Assembly: GCF_024171695.1 (NCBI RefSeq)
Contig: NZ_JAMTCF010000002.1
Span: forward strand, 1-64,000
Source of the DNA: Actinosynnema pretiosum
Lineage (GTDB): Bacteria > Actinomycetota > Actinomycetes > Mycobacteriales > Pseudonocardiaceae
Length of the DNA stretch: 64,000 nt
Direction: 5' to 3'
Part shown: piece after piece, positions 36,305-44,815 of the stretch
Layout: the number at the start of each line of letters is the position of its first letter
Position numbering within the stretch: the first letter of the stretch is position 1
Position numbers and translations under genes: made by a program
The notes under the pieces: model-generated
What the model saw: the letters and a program-made list of their open reading frames with translations, nothing else
Database searches by the model: none
What the model was told of the DNA's origin: nothing

Positions 36305-37542
36305 GGCAGCTCCGTCCTGATCGATGTGGGGCCGCCGACCGGGCTCACCACGGTGACGACGCCGTCGATCGTCGCAGCCCGGTCGGCCAGCCCCGCCAGG
36401 CCGCCCCCCTGGCGCACCGAGGCGCCGCCCCGGCCGTTGTCCACGACCTCCACCACGACGGACGTGTCGGTGCGCGAGACCGCGACCCGCGCCCGCGTGG
36501 CGCCGGAGTGCTTGGTGATGTTGGTGAGCGCCTCGGCGACGGTGAAGTAGGCGGTGCTCTCCACCGCGGTCGGCGGGCGCGGCTCCACCTTCACCGACAC
36601 CTCCACCGGCACCGAGCAGCGGGCCGCCAGCGAGGACAGCGCCGCGTCCAGGCCCCGGTCGCCCAGCACCGACGGGTAGATGCCGCGCGCGAGGTCCCTG
36701 AGCTCCGAGATCGCCAGCTTCGCGTCCGCGTGCGCCTCGTCGATCAGCGCCCGCACCGCCTCCGGGTCGCTGCCCAGCTTGCTCTTGGCGCGGCCGAGGC
36801 TCATCGCCACCGACACCAGCCGCTGCTGCGCGCCGTCGTGCAGGTCCCGCTCGATGCGCCTGCGCTCGGCCTCCGCGGCCTCGACGCCGCGCGCCCGGCT
36901 CGCGTGCAGCCGCTGCGCCTCGGCGGTCAGCTCCGCCGTCCGCGACGGCCCCAGCAGCACCCGCACCAGCCAGCCCTGCCAGCGCGCGGCCGTGCGCAGG
37001 CCGTGCAGCAGCACCAGCCACAGCAGCCCGCCCAGCAGCGCGGCGGGCAGGCCCGAGTACCAGGAGTCGATCAGCCACTCCCGGCCGCCGCCCAGGTCGA
37101 CCGCGATCGCGAACGGCAGCCAGAGCGTGGCCAGCGGCAGCGCGACCAGCACCACCGCCGCCACCGACGCGGCCAGCAGCACGACGAACTGCACCACGCG
37201 CGGCAGCAGCACCAGCACCTGGAACAGCAGCGCCCGCCACGCGGCGGCGTCCCGCACCGGCCCCCACACCCACCAGAACCGCCCGGACGGGCGAAGTCGT
37301 GGCGCGGGCGGGTGAACGTCGACCCCCAGCACGGCCCTGGCCAGTCCGCGCTCCGAACCCCCGCTGGCCCGCGCCAGCACCATCGCGAGCGCCAGCAGCG
37401 GCAACCCGACCAGCACCGGCGCCGTGGCCACCCCCACCAGGACCAGCGGCACCAGCAGCAGGCACCACACCACCCCGGTCACCGGGGCCAGCAGGAAGTA
37501 CCCCGCAGCCCGACCCGCGTCCGGTCTCACCCGCGCCGTCAT
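36292..37542 (-). CDS. Sensor histidine kinase (HisKA_3 type)
   Basis: A 416-residue kinase. The N-terminal sensor has about four membrane helices (15-60 and 107-145, plus one near 165-180) typical of the actinobacterial sensor domain preceding HisKA_3. The phosphorylation box is ERRRIERDLHDGAQQRLV with His235. The ATPase N-box is AEALTNITKHS and the G-box is VVDNGRGGASV. The ATG at 37542 is chosen over a longer frame of charged codons lacking homology. The response-regulator gene overlaps its end. Confidence 0.93.
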   Translation of the reverse strand: MTARVRPDAGRAAGYFLLAPVTGVVWCLLLVPLVLVGVATAPVLVGLPLLALAMVLARASGGSERGLARAVLGVDVHPPAPRLRPSGRFWWVWGPVRDAAAWRALLFQVLVLLPRVVQFVVLLAASVAAVVLVALPLATLWLPFAIAVDLGGGREWLIDSWYSGLPAALLGGLLWLVLLHGLRTAARWQGWLVRVLLGPSRTAELTAEAQRLHASRARGVEAAEAERRRIERDLHDGAQQRLVSVAMSLGRAKSKLGSDPEAVRALIDEAHADAKLAISELRDLARGIYPSVLGDRGLDAALSSLAARCSVPVEVSVKVEPRPPTAVESTAYFTVAEALTNITKHSGATRARVAVSRTDTSVVVEVVDNGRGGASVRQGGGLAGLADRAATIDGVVTVVSPVGGPTSIRTELPCAW

Positions 37543-37704
37543 CAGCTCCCCGTCCTCGGCGGTCCGCTCCCGGCGGTCCGCTGACCCCAGCCTGCGACCC
37601 CAGCCTGCCCCCTCCGACCAGCCGGAACCATGAGGCGCACCGCCGCTTCGCGGTAGGGGCAGCCCCACCGGGGCACGGGGAATGAAATCAGTGGCGCGGG
37701 GCGT

Positions 37705-37710
37705 TATGAT
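37705..37710 (+). promoter_or_regulatory. Possible -10 element of ssrA
   Basis: TATGAT lies 22 bases before the mature tmRNA 5' end, allowing a short precursor for RNase P to trim. No clear -35 is seen at the right distance. Confidence 0.4.
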
Positions 37711-37732
37711 GGTGGAGTCAGGTACCCGACCA

Positions 37733-38103
37733 GGGGGTGAACGGTTTCGACTTTGTACGTCGATTCAAGGGAAGCGTGCCGGTGCAGGCGAGAGACCACC
37801 GCAAGCGTCATCGCAAACCAATAAGCGCCAAGTCTAACGACCAGCGCGCGTTCGCCCTCGCCGCCTGAGGCTAGGAGCAACGCTGTCGGCCCGGAGGAGC
37901 CTCCGCTCCGGTCGCCGGCATCAGCTAGGAGGCTTCACCTCCGTTCCCGGTCACGGGGAGCGGTTGGGACACCCACAGTGACTGGGCCTGTCACGACGTC
38001 TTGTCCGCGTGATCGTCGGGGCCGAGCAGAGGCATAGCGGACTGCGCACGGAGAAGCCTTGATGAGCCGGCAGAGGACCCGGGTTCGATTCCCGGCACCT
38101 CCA
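37733..38103 (+). ncRNA. ssrA: Transfer-messenger RNA (tmRNA)
   Basis: A one-piece tmRNA of about 371 nt. The 5' end GGGGGTGAACGGTTTCGACTT and 3' end GGTTCGATTCCCGGCACCTCCA form the tRNA-like acceptor and T arm; CCA is not encoded. The tag-coding segment at 37827-37868 reads AKSNDQRAFALAA followed by TGA. The ALAA end is the ClpXP/Clp degradation signal. It works with SmpB, encoded 2.2 kb upstream. Confidence 0.97.
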
Positions 38104-38111
38104 CTCGGTGG

Positions 38112-38155
38112 ATGGCGAGTGCTCGTACTCTTCGAGCACTCGCCATTCCTCGTTC
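38112..38155 (+). terminator. Terminator after tmRNA
   Basis: A perfect 14-bp stem (ATGGCGAGTGCTCG / CGAGCACTCGCCAT) with a 7-base loop, followed by TCCTCGTTCC, directly after ssrA. Confidence 0.88.
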
Positions 38156-38164
38156 CGGGTGTTT

Positions 38165-38218
38165 TCCGGGGGCCGAGCCCCCGGACCCCGGCCGGGCGGC
38201 TTCGCCCCCGGACCCCCT
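38165..38218. repeat. REP-like GC-rich palindromic element
   Basis: A 9-bp hairpin (TCCGGGGGC / GCCCCCGGA, loop CGA) is followed by a second CGGGCGGCTTCGCCCCCGG hairpin. Clusters of GGCTTCGCCCCCGGACC-type palindromes are widely scattered in actinomycete intergenic DNA. This one sits between ssrA and the end of hrpB. Confidence 0.6.
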
Positions 38219-38238
38219 TGCGGTGGTGCGGTGAGCGG

Positions 38239-40557
38239 TTATCTCCGGGCGGGTGGGGCTGTCATCGGGTCTTCGGGCCAGCGGTGTTTCGGATAGCGGC
38301 CACGCAGTTCCGCTCTCACTTGCGGGTAGCCCGTTTTCCAGAAGGACTCCAGGTCTCCCGTCACCGCCGTCGGACGTCCCGCCGGGGTGAGCAGGTGCAG
38401 GACCACGGGAATTCCGGCGACCGTCGGGGTTTCGGTCCAGCCGAAGACCTCCTGGACCTTCACCGGCAGAGTCGGCGGGGTGGTGGAGTAGTCGATGGCG
38501 ATCTTCGAGCCGGACGGGACTTCCAGGCGGTCCGGGGCCAGGGCGTCGAACTTCGCCGCCGCTGGCCAGGGCATCGCGGCTTGCAGCACGTGGTCGGCTT
38601 TCAGCTTCCCCAGGTCGGACTTGCGGCGGGCGTTGCCCAGGTCGACCAGGGGCAGCAGGGCCTCGTCGGTCACCTCCGGCCACGGGGCTCCCAGGACCTC
38701 GTGCAGGAACGCCAGGCGCTGCCTGGTTCGGAGTGCCGCAGGTGTCCACGCCAGCAGACCCAGGCCCTCCGCCGCCAAACCCGCCCGCAGCGCCTGCTGG
38801 AGGTGCGCGGTACCGGTCAGCTGGGTGGTGGACAGCGGGATCGCGCCCAGGTGGCGCACTCGCCTGGCCACCACGTCGCCGTCCCAGGCGATCTCCTCGC
38901 GCTCGCCCAGCAGCGCGGGCGCCGCCTGCACGGCCAGCTGCTCGTCCGCCCGCGCGGCCAGCCTGATCCGGGCGTGGGTCCGGCCCGGCTCGCGGTCGGC
39001 CACCGCGATCGCCAGCCACTCCGCGTCCGCCAACCGGCTGCCCTGCGGCAGTTCCGCCGCCGTGCCGCCCGCCATCAGGTAGACCGGGCTGCCCGGCGCG
39101 CGCCTGCGGGCCAGGCGCTCCGGGTGCGCCAGGGCCACCACCAGCGCCTGGTCGCCGTTGCCCGACGTCCTCGGGATCAGCTTCGACAGCCTGCCCACCT
39201 CGCGGCGGTCCGCGACCCGGCCGGTGATGTCCTCGCCCGAGCCCCGGTCCTCGTCCAGGATCGCCACCACCTCGGTCGCCGTCGCCGAACCGGCCAGCTC
39301 GCCGCCGTCCAGCAGCGCCCGCGCCAACCTCGGGTGCAGGCCCAGCGCGGACATCCGCGTGCCCCGGTCGGTCACGTGGCCGTCGCGCAGCGCGCCCAGG
39401 TTGCGCAGCACCGACTGCGCCGCGTCCAGCGCGCCCCTCGGCGGCGCGTCCCACCAGGACAGGCCCTCGCCGTCCGGGGTGCCCCAGCACGCCAGCTCCA
39501 GCGCCAGCGAGGTCAGGTCCGCGCTGCGGATCTCCGGCTCCGGGTAGCGCGGCAGGGTGGACTGCTCGTGCTCCGGCCAGCACCGGTACGCCCGCCCCGG
39601 CGCCTCCCGGCCCGCCCGGCCCGCGCGCTGGTCGGCCACGGCCGCGCTCACCCGCACGGTCGCCAGCCCCGCCAAGCCCCTGCGGTGGTCCACCCTCGGC
39701 ACCCGCGACAGGCCCGCGTCCACCACGGCGCGCACGCCGGGCACGGTCAGGCTCGACTCGGCGATCGACGTGGACAGCAGCACCCGCTGCTCGCGCCCGA
39801 CCCGCAGCACCGCGTCCTGCGCGGCGGCGGTCAAGCGGCCGTGCAGGACGTCCACGCGCAGGTCACCGCCCCGGAACAGGGCCGCCACCCGGCGGATCTC
39901 CGGCACGCCCGGCAGGAACACCAGCACGTCCCCCGGCGTCTCCGCGACCGCCTTCCGGATCGCGCGGGCCACCAGGGCCTCCGAGCGCTCGTTCTTCTGC
40001 GGCGGGACGTGCAGCAGCTCCACCGGGTGCGTCCTGGCGTGCGCGGTCAGCACCGGGACCCCGCCCATCAGCTCCGCCAACCGGTCCGCCGCGACCGTCG
40101 CCGACGTCGCCAGCAGCCGCAGGTCCGGGCGCAGGCCCGCGCGGGCGTCCAGGAGCAGCGCGAGCAGCAGGTCCGCGTCCAGGTGCCGCTCGTGGCACTC
40201 GTCCAGCACCACCGTGCCCACGCCCGACAGCTCCGGGTCGTGCTGCAACCGGCGCACCAGCAGGCCCGAGGTGACCACCTCGATCCTGGTCGACTTCGAG
40301 ACCTTCCGGTCGCCGCGCACCGAGTACCCGACCGTCGCGCCCACCGGCTCGCCCAGCAGCGCAGCCATCCGGGCCGCCGCCGCCCGCGCGGCGATCCGGC
40401 GCGGCTCGGCGATCACCACCCGGCCCTCCAGCGCCAGCGGCACCAGGGTGGTCTTGCCCGTGCCCGGCGGGGCGACCAGCACGGCCGCGCCCCACCCCGA
40501 CAGGGTCTCGATCAGTTCGGGCAGCACCGCTCGGACCGGAAGATCTGGCAACTCCAC
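38239..40557 (-). CDS. hrpB: ATP-dependent RNA helicase HrpB
   Basis: A 772-residue DEAH-family helicase. Walker A is APPGTGKTTLVPLAL (about 32-46), motif II is LDECHERHLD (DECH), motif III is SATVA, and motif VI is QRAGRAGREAPG. The C-terminal HrpB-specific domain ends with WKTGYPQVRAELRGRYPKHRWP, the family signature. GTG start. It is divergent from the glycosyltransferase gene with only 16 bases between start codons, so each promoter must lie within the other's coding region or the starts are misplaced. Confidence 0.95.
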   Translation of the reverse strand: MELPDLPVRAVLPELIETLSGWGAAVLVAPPGTGKTTLVPLALEGRVVIAEPRRIAARAAAARMAALLGEPVGATVGYSVRGDRKVSKSTRIEVVTSGLLVRRLQHDPELSGVGTVVLDECHERHLDADLLLALLLDARAGLRPDLRLLATSATVAADRLAELMGGVPVLTAHARTHPVELLHVPPQKNERSEALVARAIRKAVAETPGDVLVFLPGVPEIRRVAALFRGGDLRVDVLHGRLTAAAQDAVLRVGREQRVLLSTSIAESSLTVPGVRAVVDAGLSRVPRVDHRRGLAGLATVRVSAAVADQRAGRAGREAPGRAYRCWPEHEQSTLPRYPEPEIRSADLTSLALELACWGTPDGEGLSWWDAPPRGALDAAQSVLRNLGALRDGHVTDRGTRMSALGLHPRLARALLDGGELAGSATATEVVAILDEDRGSGEDITGRVADRREVGRLSKLIPRTSGNGDQALVVALAHPERLARRRAPGSPVYLMAGGTAAELPQGSRLADAEWLAIAVADREPGRTHARIRLAARADEQLAVQAAPALLGEREEIAWDGDVVARRVRHLGAIPLSTTQLTGTAHLQQALRAGLAAEGLGLLAWTPAALRTRQRLAFLHEVLGAPWPEVTDEALLPLVDLGNARRKSDLGKLKADHVLQAAMPWPAAAKFDALAPDRLEVPSGSKIAIDYSTTPPTLPVKVQEVFGWTETPTVAGIPVVLHLLTPAGRPTAVTGDLESFWKTGYPQVRAELRGRYPKHRWPEDPMTAPPARR

Positions 40558-40573
40558 GGGGGTGAGTCTGCCA

Positions 40574-41707
40574 ATGTGGGAGGAGGGGGTGGTCGACGTG
40601 GGGATCAGGGGAGCGCTCGCGGTCGCGTTAGCCGGGACCGGCGTGGTCAGGGCGGTGGGCACGGCCGCCGCGTGGCGGAAGGTCGAGCGGTTGCCCGCCG
40701 GGGTCGTGGACGAGGCGCTGGTGACCGTCGTCGTGCCCGCGCGGGACGAGGAGGCCAACCTCGACCGGTGCCTGCGGGCGCTGCGCGCGCAGGCGCACGA
40801 GCGGTTGCGGATCACCGTGGTGGACGACGGGTCGACCGACGCCACGGCGGCCATCGCGCGCCGCCACGCCGAGGCCGACCCGCGCGTGCGGGTGATCGGC
40901 TCGGCCGGGCCGCCGCCGGGGTGGGCCGGGAAGGTGCACGCGCTGCACGTGAGCGCGCGGGCGGCCGAGGGTGAGTTCCTGCTGTTCCTGGACGCCGACA
41001 CCGAGCCCGCGCCCGAGCTGGTCGGCAGGCTCGTCGCGGCGGCCAGGCGGTGGCGGGTCGACCTGGTCTCGGTCGCGGGCCACCCACCCGCGCGCGGGCA
41101 CTCCTGGTGGTCGCTGTTCGCGCCCGTGACCGAGTCCCTGATCACCGTCGCCTCACCGGACGGCTCGCGCGGGCGCGCGCTCGCCGTGGGGCACTGCGTG
41201 CTGGTCAGGCGGGTCGCGCACGAGCGGTCCGGCGGGTGGGAGGTGATCCGGGGCACCGGGGTGGACGACCTCGGGTACGCCTCGCTCGTGCGCGACACCG
41301 GCGGGCGCACCCGGTTCGCGGACGCGTCGGGGGCGCTGCTCGTGCACGGCGTCGACGGGGTCGGGGCGGCCTGGAGGTCGGTGACCAGGAGCTCCGTCGC
41401 CCTGGTCGCCGAGACCGGGGGAGGGGCGGTGCTGTTCGGGGCCGCCGCGCTCGCCCAGCTCGGGCACGGGGCGCTGCCGGTGCTGATGGCGGTCCGGGGG
41501 CGCGGGGCGGTGCGCTGGGCCGGGCTGGTCGCGTGGGCCGCGCAGGCCGCCACCACCGCGATCTACCTGCGGCGGGTCGGGCAGCCGGTGGCGCGCGCGG
41601 TGCTCGCCCCGGTCGGCACGACCGCCTTCGGCGCGCTGCTGGCGCGGGCCACCTGGCTGGCCGGTCGCGGCGGTGCGCTCTGGAAGGGGCGCGACGTGCG
41701 AGGGTGA
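40574..41707 (+). CDS. Family 2 glycosyltransferase, membrane protein
   Basis: A 377-residue GT-A fold enzyme. An N-terminal hydrophobic helix (about 10-34) precedes VTVVVPARDEEANLDRCLRAL, the catalytic-site VVDDGSTDAT and the metal-binding DADTEP. Three hydrophobic C-terminal helices anchor it to the membrane. The sugar acceptor is unknown; the carotenoid/hopanoid-type GT2 family is closest in layout. Start uncertain: ATG 40574 (MWEEGVV) has GGTGAG 7 bases upstream; GTG 40589 or 40598 near AGGAGG are alternatives. A GNAT gene starts 4 bases after its stop. Confidence 0.85.
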   Translation: MWEEGVVDVGIRGALAVALAGTGVVRAVGTAAAWRKVERLPAGVVDEALVTVVVPARDEEANLDRCLRALRAQAHERLRITVVDDGSTDATAAIARRHAEADPRVRVIGSAGPPPGWAGKVHALHVSARAAEGEFLLFLDADTEPAPELVGRLVAAARRWRVDLVSVAGHPPARGHSWWSLFAPVTESLITVASPDGSRGRALAVGHCVLVRRVAHERSGGWEVIRGTGVDDLGYASLVRDTGGRTRFADASGALLVHGVDGVGAAWRSVTRSSVALVAETGGGAVLFGAAALAQLGHGALPVLMAVRGRGAVRWAGLVAWAAQAATTAIYLRRVGQPVARAVLAPVGTTAFGALLARATWLAGRGGALWKGRDVRG

Positions 41708-41711
41708 GGGG

Positions 41712-42536
41712 GTGGTTGACCCGTTGCACGACCCCGACGACCCCGAGCTGCTCGACCCGTACCGGGCCCGTGACCTGGCCGGACTCGTGGAGAACGCCCG
41801 CCTCGCCTCCGGCGCCGTGCGCTACGGGCGGATCGGCGCGGTCGGCTGCGCGCGGGTGGTGGTGAACCCGGACAACCCGCTGCCCGGCGGCAACCACGCG
41901 TGCGCGCTCGACGGGACGTCCGCCGAGGTCGCGGGCACGCTCCTGCGGCTGGAGCGCAGCTTCGCCGACGTCGGGCGGGCCGAAGCTGTGGTGTACGCCT
42001 CACCCACGACCGTCGCCGAGATCGAGGGCATCGCCGACGACGCGGGCTGGTACGCCGTCGAGGAGCTGCTGACCGTCGTGCACCGCCGCCGTCGCGCGGC
42101 GCTCTCGGGGTCCGCGCAGGTCAGGACCGCCGTGGACGCCGACCTGCCTCAGCTCGCCGAGCTGCTGGCCGATGACCTGGGCATGGGTGGCAGCCACAAG
42201 CTCGTCCGGCACCTCGGGCAGCGGCTGGACGACCCGCGCTGCGCGCTCCTGGTGGTCGACGACGGCGACCGGGTCGGCGGGTTCGCGGCCGGGTTCGGCG
42301 AGCACCGCGTCGGGCTGGTCGAGCAGGTCGTGGTGCGGCCCGCCCGCAGGCGGCGGGGCATCGGGTCCGCGCTGGTGAACGGGGTCGTGTCGGCCCTGTG
42401 GGACGCGGGCGCGCTGCTGGTGTCCGCCCAGGTCGCCGAGGGCGGCTCGGGGGAGCGGTTCGCCGAGGCGTGCGGCTTCGAGGCGGCCTACCCCGTCACG
42501 GCGTACGCCCGTCGGGTGGACGAGCTGCTCGACTGA
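41712..42536 (+). CDS. GNAT family N-acetyltransferase
   Basis: A 274-residue protein. The GNAT core is at the C-terminus with VVRPARRRRGIGSALVNGVV (about 208-227), the acetyl-CoA loop R-x-x-G-x-G/A. The N-terminal 120 residues are a second, degenerate GNAT-like domain. The GTG lies 4 bases after the glycosyltransferase stop, with GAGGGG before it, so the two form an operon and may act in one pathway. The substrate is unknown. Confidence 0.85.
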   Translation: MVDPLHDPDDPELLDPYRARDLAGLVENARLASGAVRYGRIGAVGCARVVVNPDNPLPGGNHACALDGTSAEVAGTLLRLERSFADVGRAEAVVYASPTTVAEIEGIADDAGWYAVEELLTVVHRRRRAALSGSAQVRTAVDADLPQLAELLADDLGMGGSHKLVRHLGQRLDDPRCALLVVDDGDRVGGFAAGFGEHRVGLVEQVVVRPARRRRGIGSALVNGVVSALWDAGALLVSAQVAEGGSGERFAEACGFEAAYPVTAYARRVDELLD

Positions 42537-42657
42537 CCGGGGGAGCGCTCTCCGGAACAGGGGCCGTTCAGGGGCGGGGTCGCCACCCCGACGAGTGAAC
42601 TGTCACATATCCTTAGGGCAGCTAATAAAAACCAAAGATCGAGAAAGAGGCGCTGCT

Positions 42658-43965
42658 GTGCTGGGGAGAACGACGGAGCGGACAGCGCAGCGGCTGCCCG
42701 CCGAGGTGTGGGTTCTGGTCGTGGCGAGCTTCATCATCGCCATCGGCTTCGGGATCGTCGCACCGGCACTCCCGATCTTCGCTGACAGCTTCGGCGTCGG
42801 GTCCACCGCCGTCGCGCTCGTGATCAGCTCGTTCGCGGTCGTGCGCATCCTGTTCGCCCCGGTGAGCGCCAAGCTCGTCACCCGGTTCGGCGAGCCCAAG
42901 ACGTACATCGCGGGCATCATCATCGTCGCCCTGGGCACCGCGGCCTGCGGTTTCGCCGTCACCTACTGGCAGCTGCTGTTCCTGCGCGCGTTCTCCGGCA
43001 TCGGCTCGACCATGTTCACGGTCGCCTCCGTCGGCCTGCTCATCCGCATCACCCCGCCCGCCCAGCGCGGCCAGGCCACCGGTCTGTGGTCCACCGGCTT
43101 CCTGCTCGGCAACATCTTCGGCCCGATCATCGGCGCCGCCCTCGTCGGCGTGTCCGTGCAGCTGCCGTTCGTCAGCTACGCCGTCGCCCTGCTCGTCGCC
43201 GCCGCGTTCGTGTGGTGGTTCCTGCGCAAGTCCACGCTCGCCGCGCTCGACCCCTCGGCCCAGCCGGAGAGCCCCGTCACCGTCCGCCAGGCGCTGCGCA
43301 ACAGCTCCTACCGCGCGGCGCTCGCGTCCAACTTCGCCAACGGCTGGGCGGTGTTCGGCCTGCGCGTGTCGATGGTGCCGCTGTTCGTGGAGAAGGCGCT
43401 GCACGGCTCGCCCGAGATGGGCGGCATCTCGATGTCGGTGTTCGCGGTCGGCAACGTGTGCACGCTCATGGTGTCCGGCAAGCTCTCCGACCGCATCGGC
43501 CGCAAGCCGCTCGGCATCGCGGGCCTGGCCATCTCCGCCGCGGGCACCCTGTGGTTCGGGTTCAGCACGAACGTGCCGGTCTTCCTGGTCGCCTCGTTCG
43601 TGGCGGGCCTGGGCGCGGGCCTGCTCAACCCGCCGCAGAACGCCGTGGTCGCCGACGTCATCGGCCCCAAGGGCAAGGGCGGGCCGCTGCTGGCCACGTT
43701 CCAGGTCATCGCCGACCTCGGCGCCATCGTCGGGCCGCTGCTCGCGGGCCTGCTCGCGGACAACTTCTCCTACACGACGGCGTTCACCGTGACCTCCGGG
43801 ATCATGGTGGTCGCCCTGCTGATGTGGATCACCATGCCGGAGACGTTGGTCAAGGAGAGCACGACGGCGGAGACCGTCGCGGCCGAGTCGGGCACCCTGG
43901 ACGAGGGGCCGGAGGTGCCCACCGGGGAGCGCGTCGCCGGACGTCCCAGGCAACCAGAGGCCTAG
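42658..43965 (+). CDS. MFS transporter (drug-export type)
   Basis: A 435-residue major facilitator with about 12 membrane helices. VASFIIAIGFGIVAPALPIFA opens helix 1; the A-motif variant in loop 2-3 is KLVTRFGEPKTYIAG, and its repeat in the second half is GKLSDRIGRKPLG. Proline/glycine-rich helix 5 (FLLGNIFGPIIGAAL) carries the antiporter motif C pattern, suggesting proton-coupled export. The GTG has AAAGAGG 7 bases upstream. A markedly AT-rich leader (CTAATAAAAACCAAAG) precedes it, unlike neighbouring genes. Confidence 0.9.
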   Translation: MLGRTTERTAQRLPAEVWVLVVASFIIAIGFGIVAPALPIFADSFGVGSTAVALVISSFAVVRILFAPVSAKLVTRFGEPKTYIAGIIIVALGTAACGFAVTYWQLLFLRAFSGIGSTMFTVASVGLLIRITPPAQRGQATGLWSTGFLLGNIFGPIIGAALVGVSVQLPFVSYAVALLVAAAFVWWFLRKSTLAALDPSAQPESPVTVRQALRNSSYRAALASNFANGWAVFGLRVSMVPLFVEKALHGSPEMGGISMSVFAVGNVCTLMVSGKLSDRIGRKPLGIAGLAISAAGTLWFGFSTNVPVFLVASFVAGLGAGLLNPPQNAVVADVIGPKGKGGPLLATFQVIADLGAIVGPLLAGLLADNFSYTTAFTVTSGIMVVALLMWITMPETLVKESTTAETVAAESGTLDEGPEVPTGERVAGRPRQPEA

Positions 43966-44033
43966 GGCTCAGGTTCCACTCAGCATCCCCGGCTAACCTG
44001 CGACGCAGGTCGTAGCGGGAAGGACGTGCTGAC

Positions 44034-44798
44034 GTGGGTGGGGCTGAGCGCAACGCTCGGAAGAAGAAGCAGGCCCAGCGGGCGGCGGCCTCGGCCGTCG
44101 CCGCCAGCCGCAAGGCGAGTGACCGGAACAAGGTCGTCGCCGGGGTCGCGATCGTGGTGGTGCTGGCGCTGGTGGTCATCGGCGGCGTGATGTGGCAGGG
44201 GGCCTCCAAGTCGACGGAGAACGCCCAGCTCGTCGCGACCGGGGCCAAGGGCACCAACGCGCCGGTGGAGCGCGAGGGCGGTGTGGTGACCGTCGGCAAG
44301 CCCGACGCGAAGGTCACCATCGACGTCTACGAGGACTTCCTCTGCCCGGTGTGCGGCGTGTTCAAGGAGAAGTACGCCGACCAGATCCGCACCCACGTCG
44401 AGGCGGGCGAGCTGCGGGTGAACTACCACCTGCTGCCCATGCTGATCCGCATGTCCTCCCCGGAGGGCTACTCGCGCGACGCGGCCAACGCCGCGCTGTG
44501 CGTCGCCGACGAGGGCAAGTTCTCGGAGTACCACGACCGGCTGTACGCCCAGCAGCCCGAGGAGGGCGAGGCCGGGTGGACCAAGGACCAGCTCAAGCAG
44601 CTGGCGGTCGACCTGGGCGTGACGTCGGAGGACTTCAAGTCCTGCGTGGACAGCGGCAAGCACGAGGCGGACGCCAAGGCCGAGCTGGACAAGGCCAACG
44701 CGACGGACTTCTTCAAGGGCACCCCGACCGTCACCAAGGACGGCCAGGAGCTGGACGCCCTCGGCGACTCGGAGTGGCTGTCGAAGCTGTTCGCCTGA
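44034..44798 (+). CDS. Membrane-anchored DsbA-like thiol oxidoreductase
   Basis: A 254-residue protein. A basic cytoplasmic tail (ERNARKKKQAQRAAA) and one helix (about 33-54) lead to an extracytoplasmic DsbA/thioredoxin-fold domain. The active site is FLCPVCGVF with Cys104 and Cys107, and the cis-Pro loop is FFKGTPTVTKDG. It resembles mycobacterial DsbA-like and DsbF/MPT-type proteins that oxidise exported proteins. GTG start with GGAAGGA 9 bases upstream. Confidence 0.92.
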   Translation: MGGAERNARKKKQAQRAAASAVAASRKASDRNKVVAGVAIVVVLALVVIGGVMWQGASKSTENAQLVATGAKGTNAPVEREGGVVTVGKPDAKVTIDVYEDFLCPVCGVFKEKYADQIRTHVEAGELRVNYHLLPMLIRMSSPEGYSRDAANAALCVADEGKFSEYHDRLYAQQPEEGEAGWTKDQLKQLAVDLGVTSEDFKSCVDSGKHEADAKAELDKANATDFFKGTPTVTKDGQELDALGDSEWLSKLFA

Positions 44799-44815
44799 GT
44801 TCTGGCTTCTAGGCC

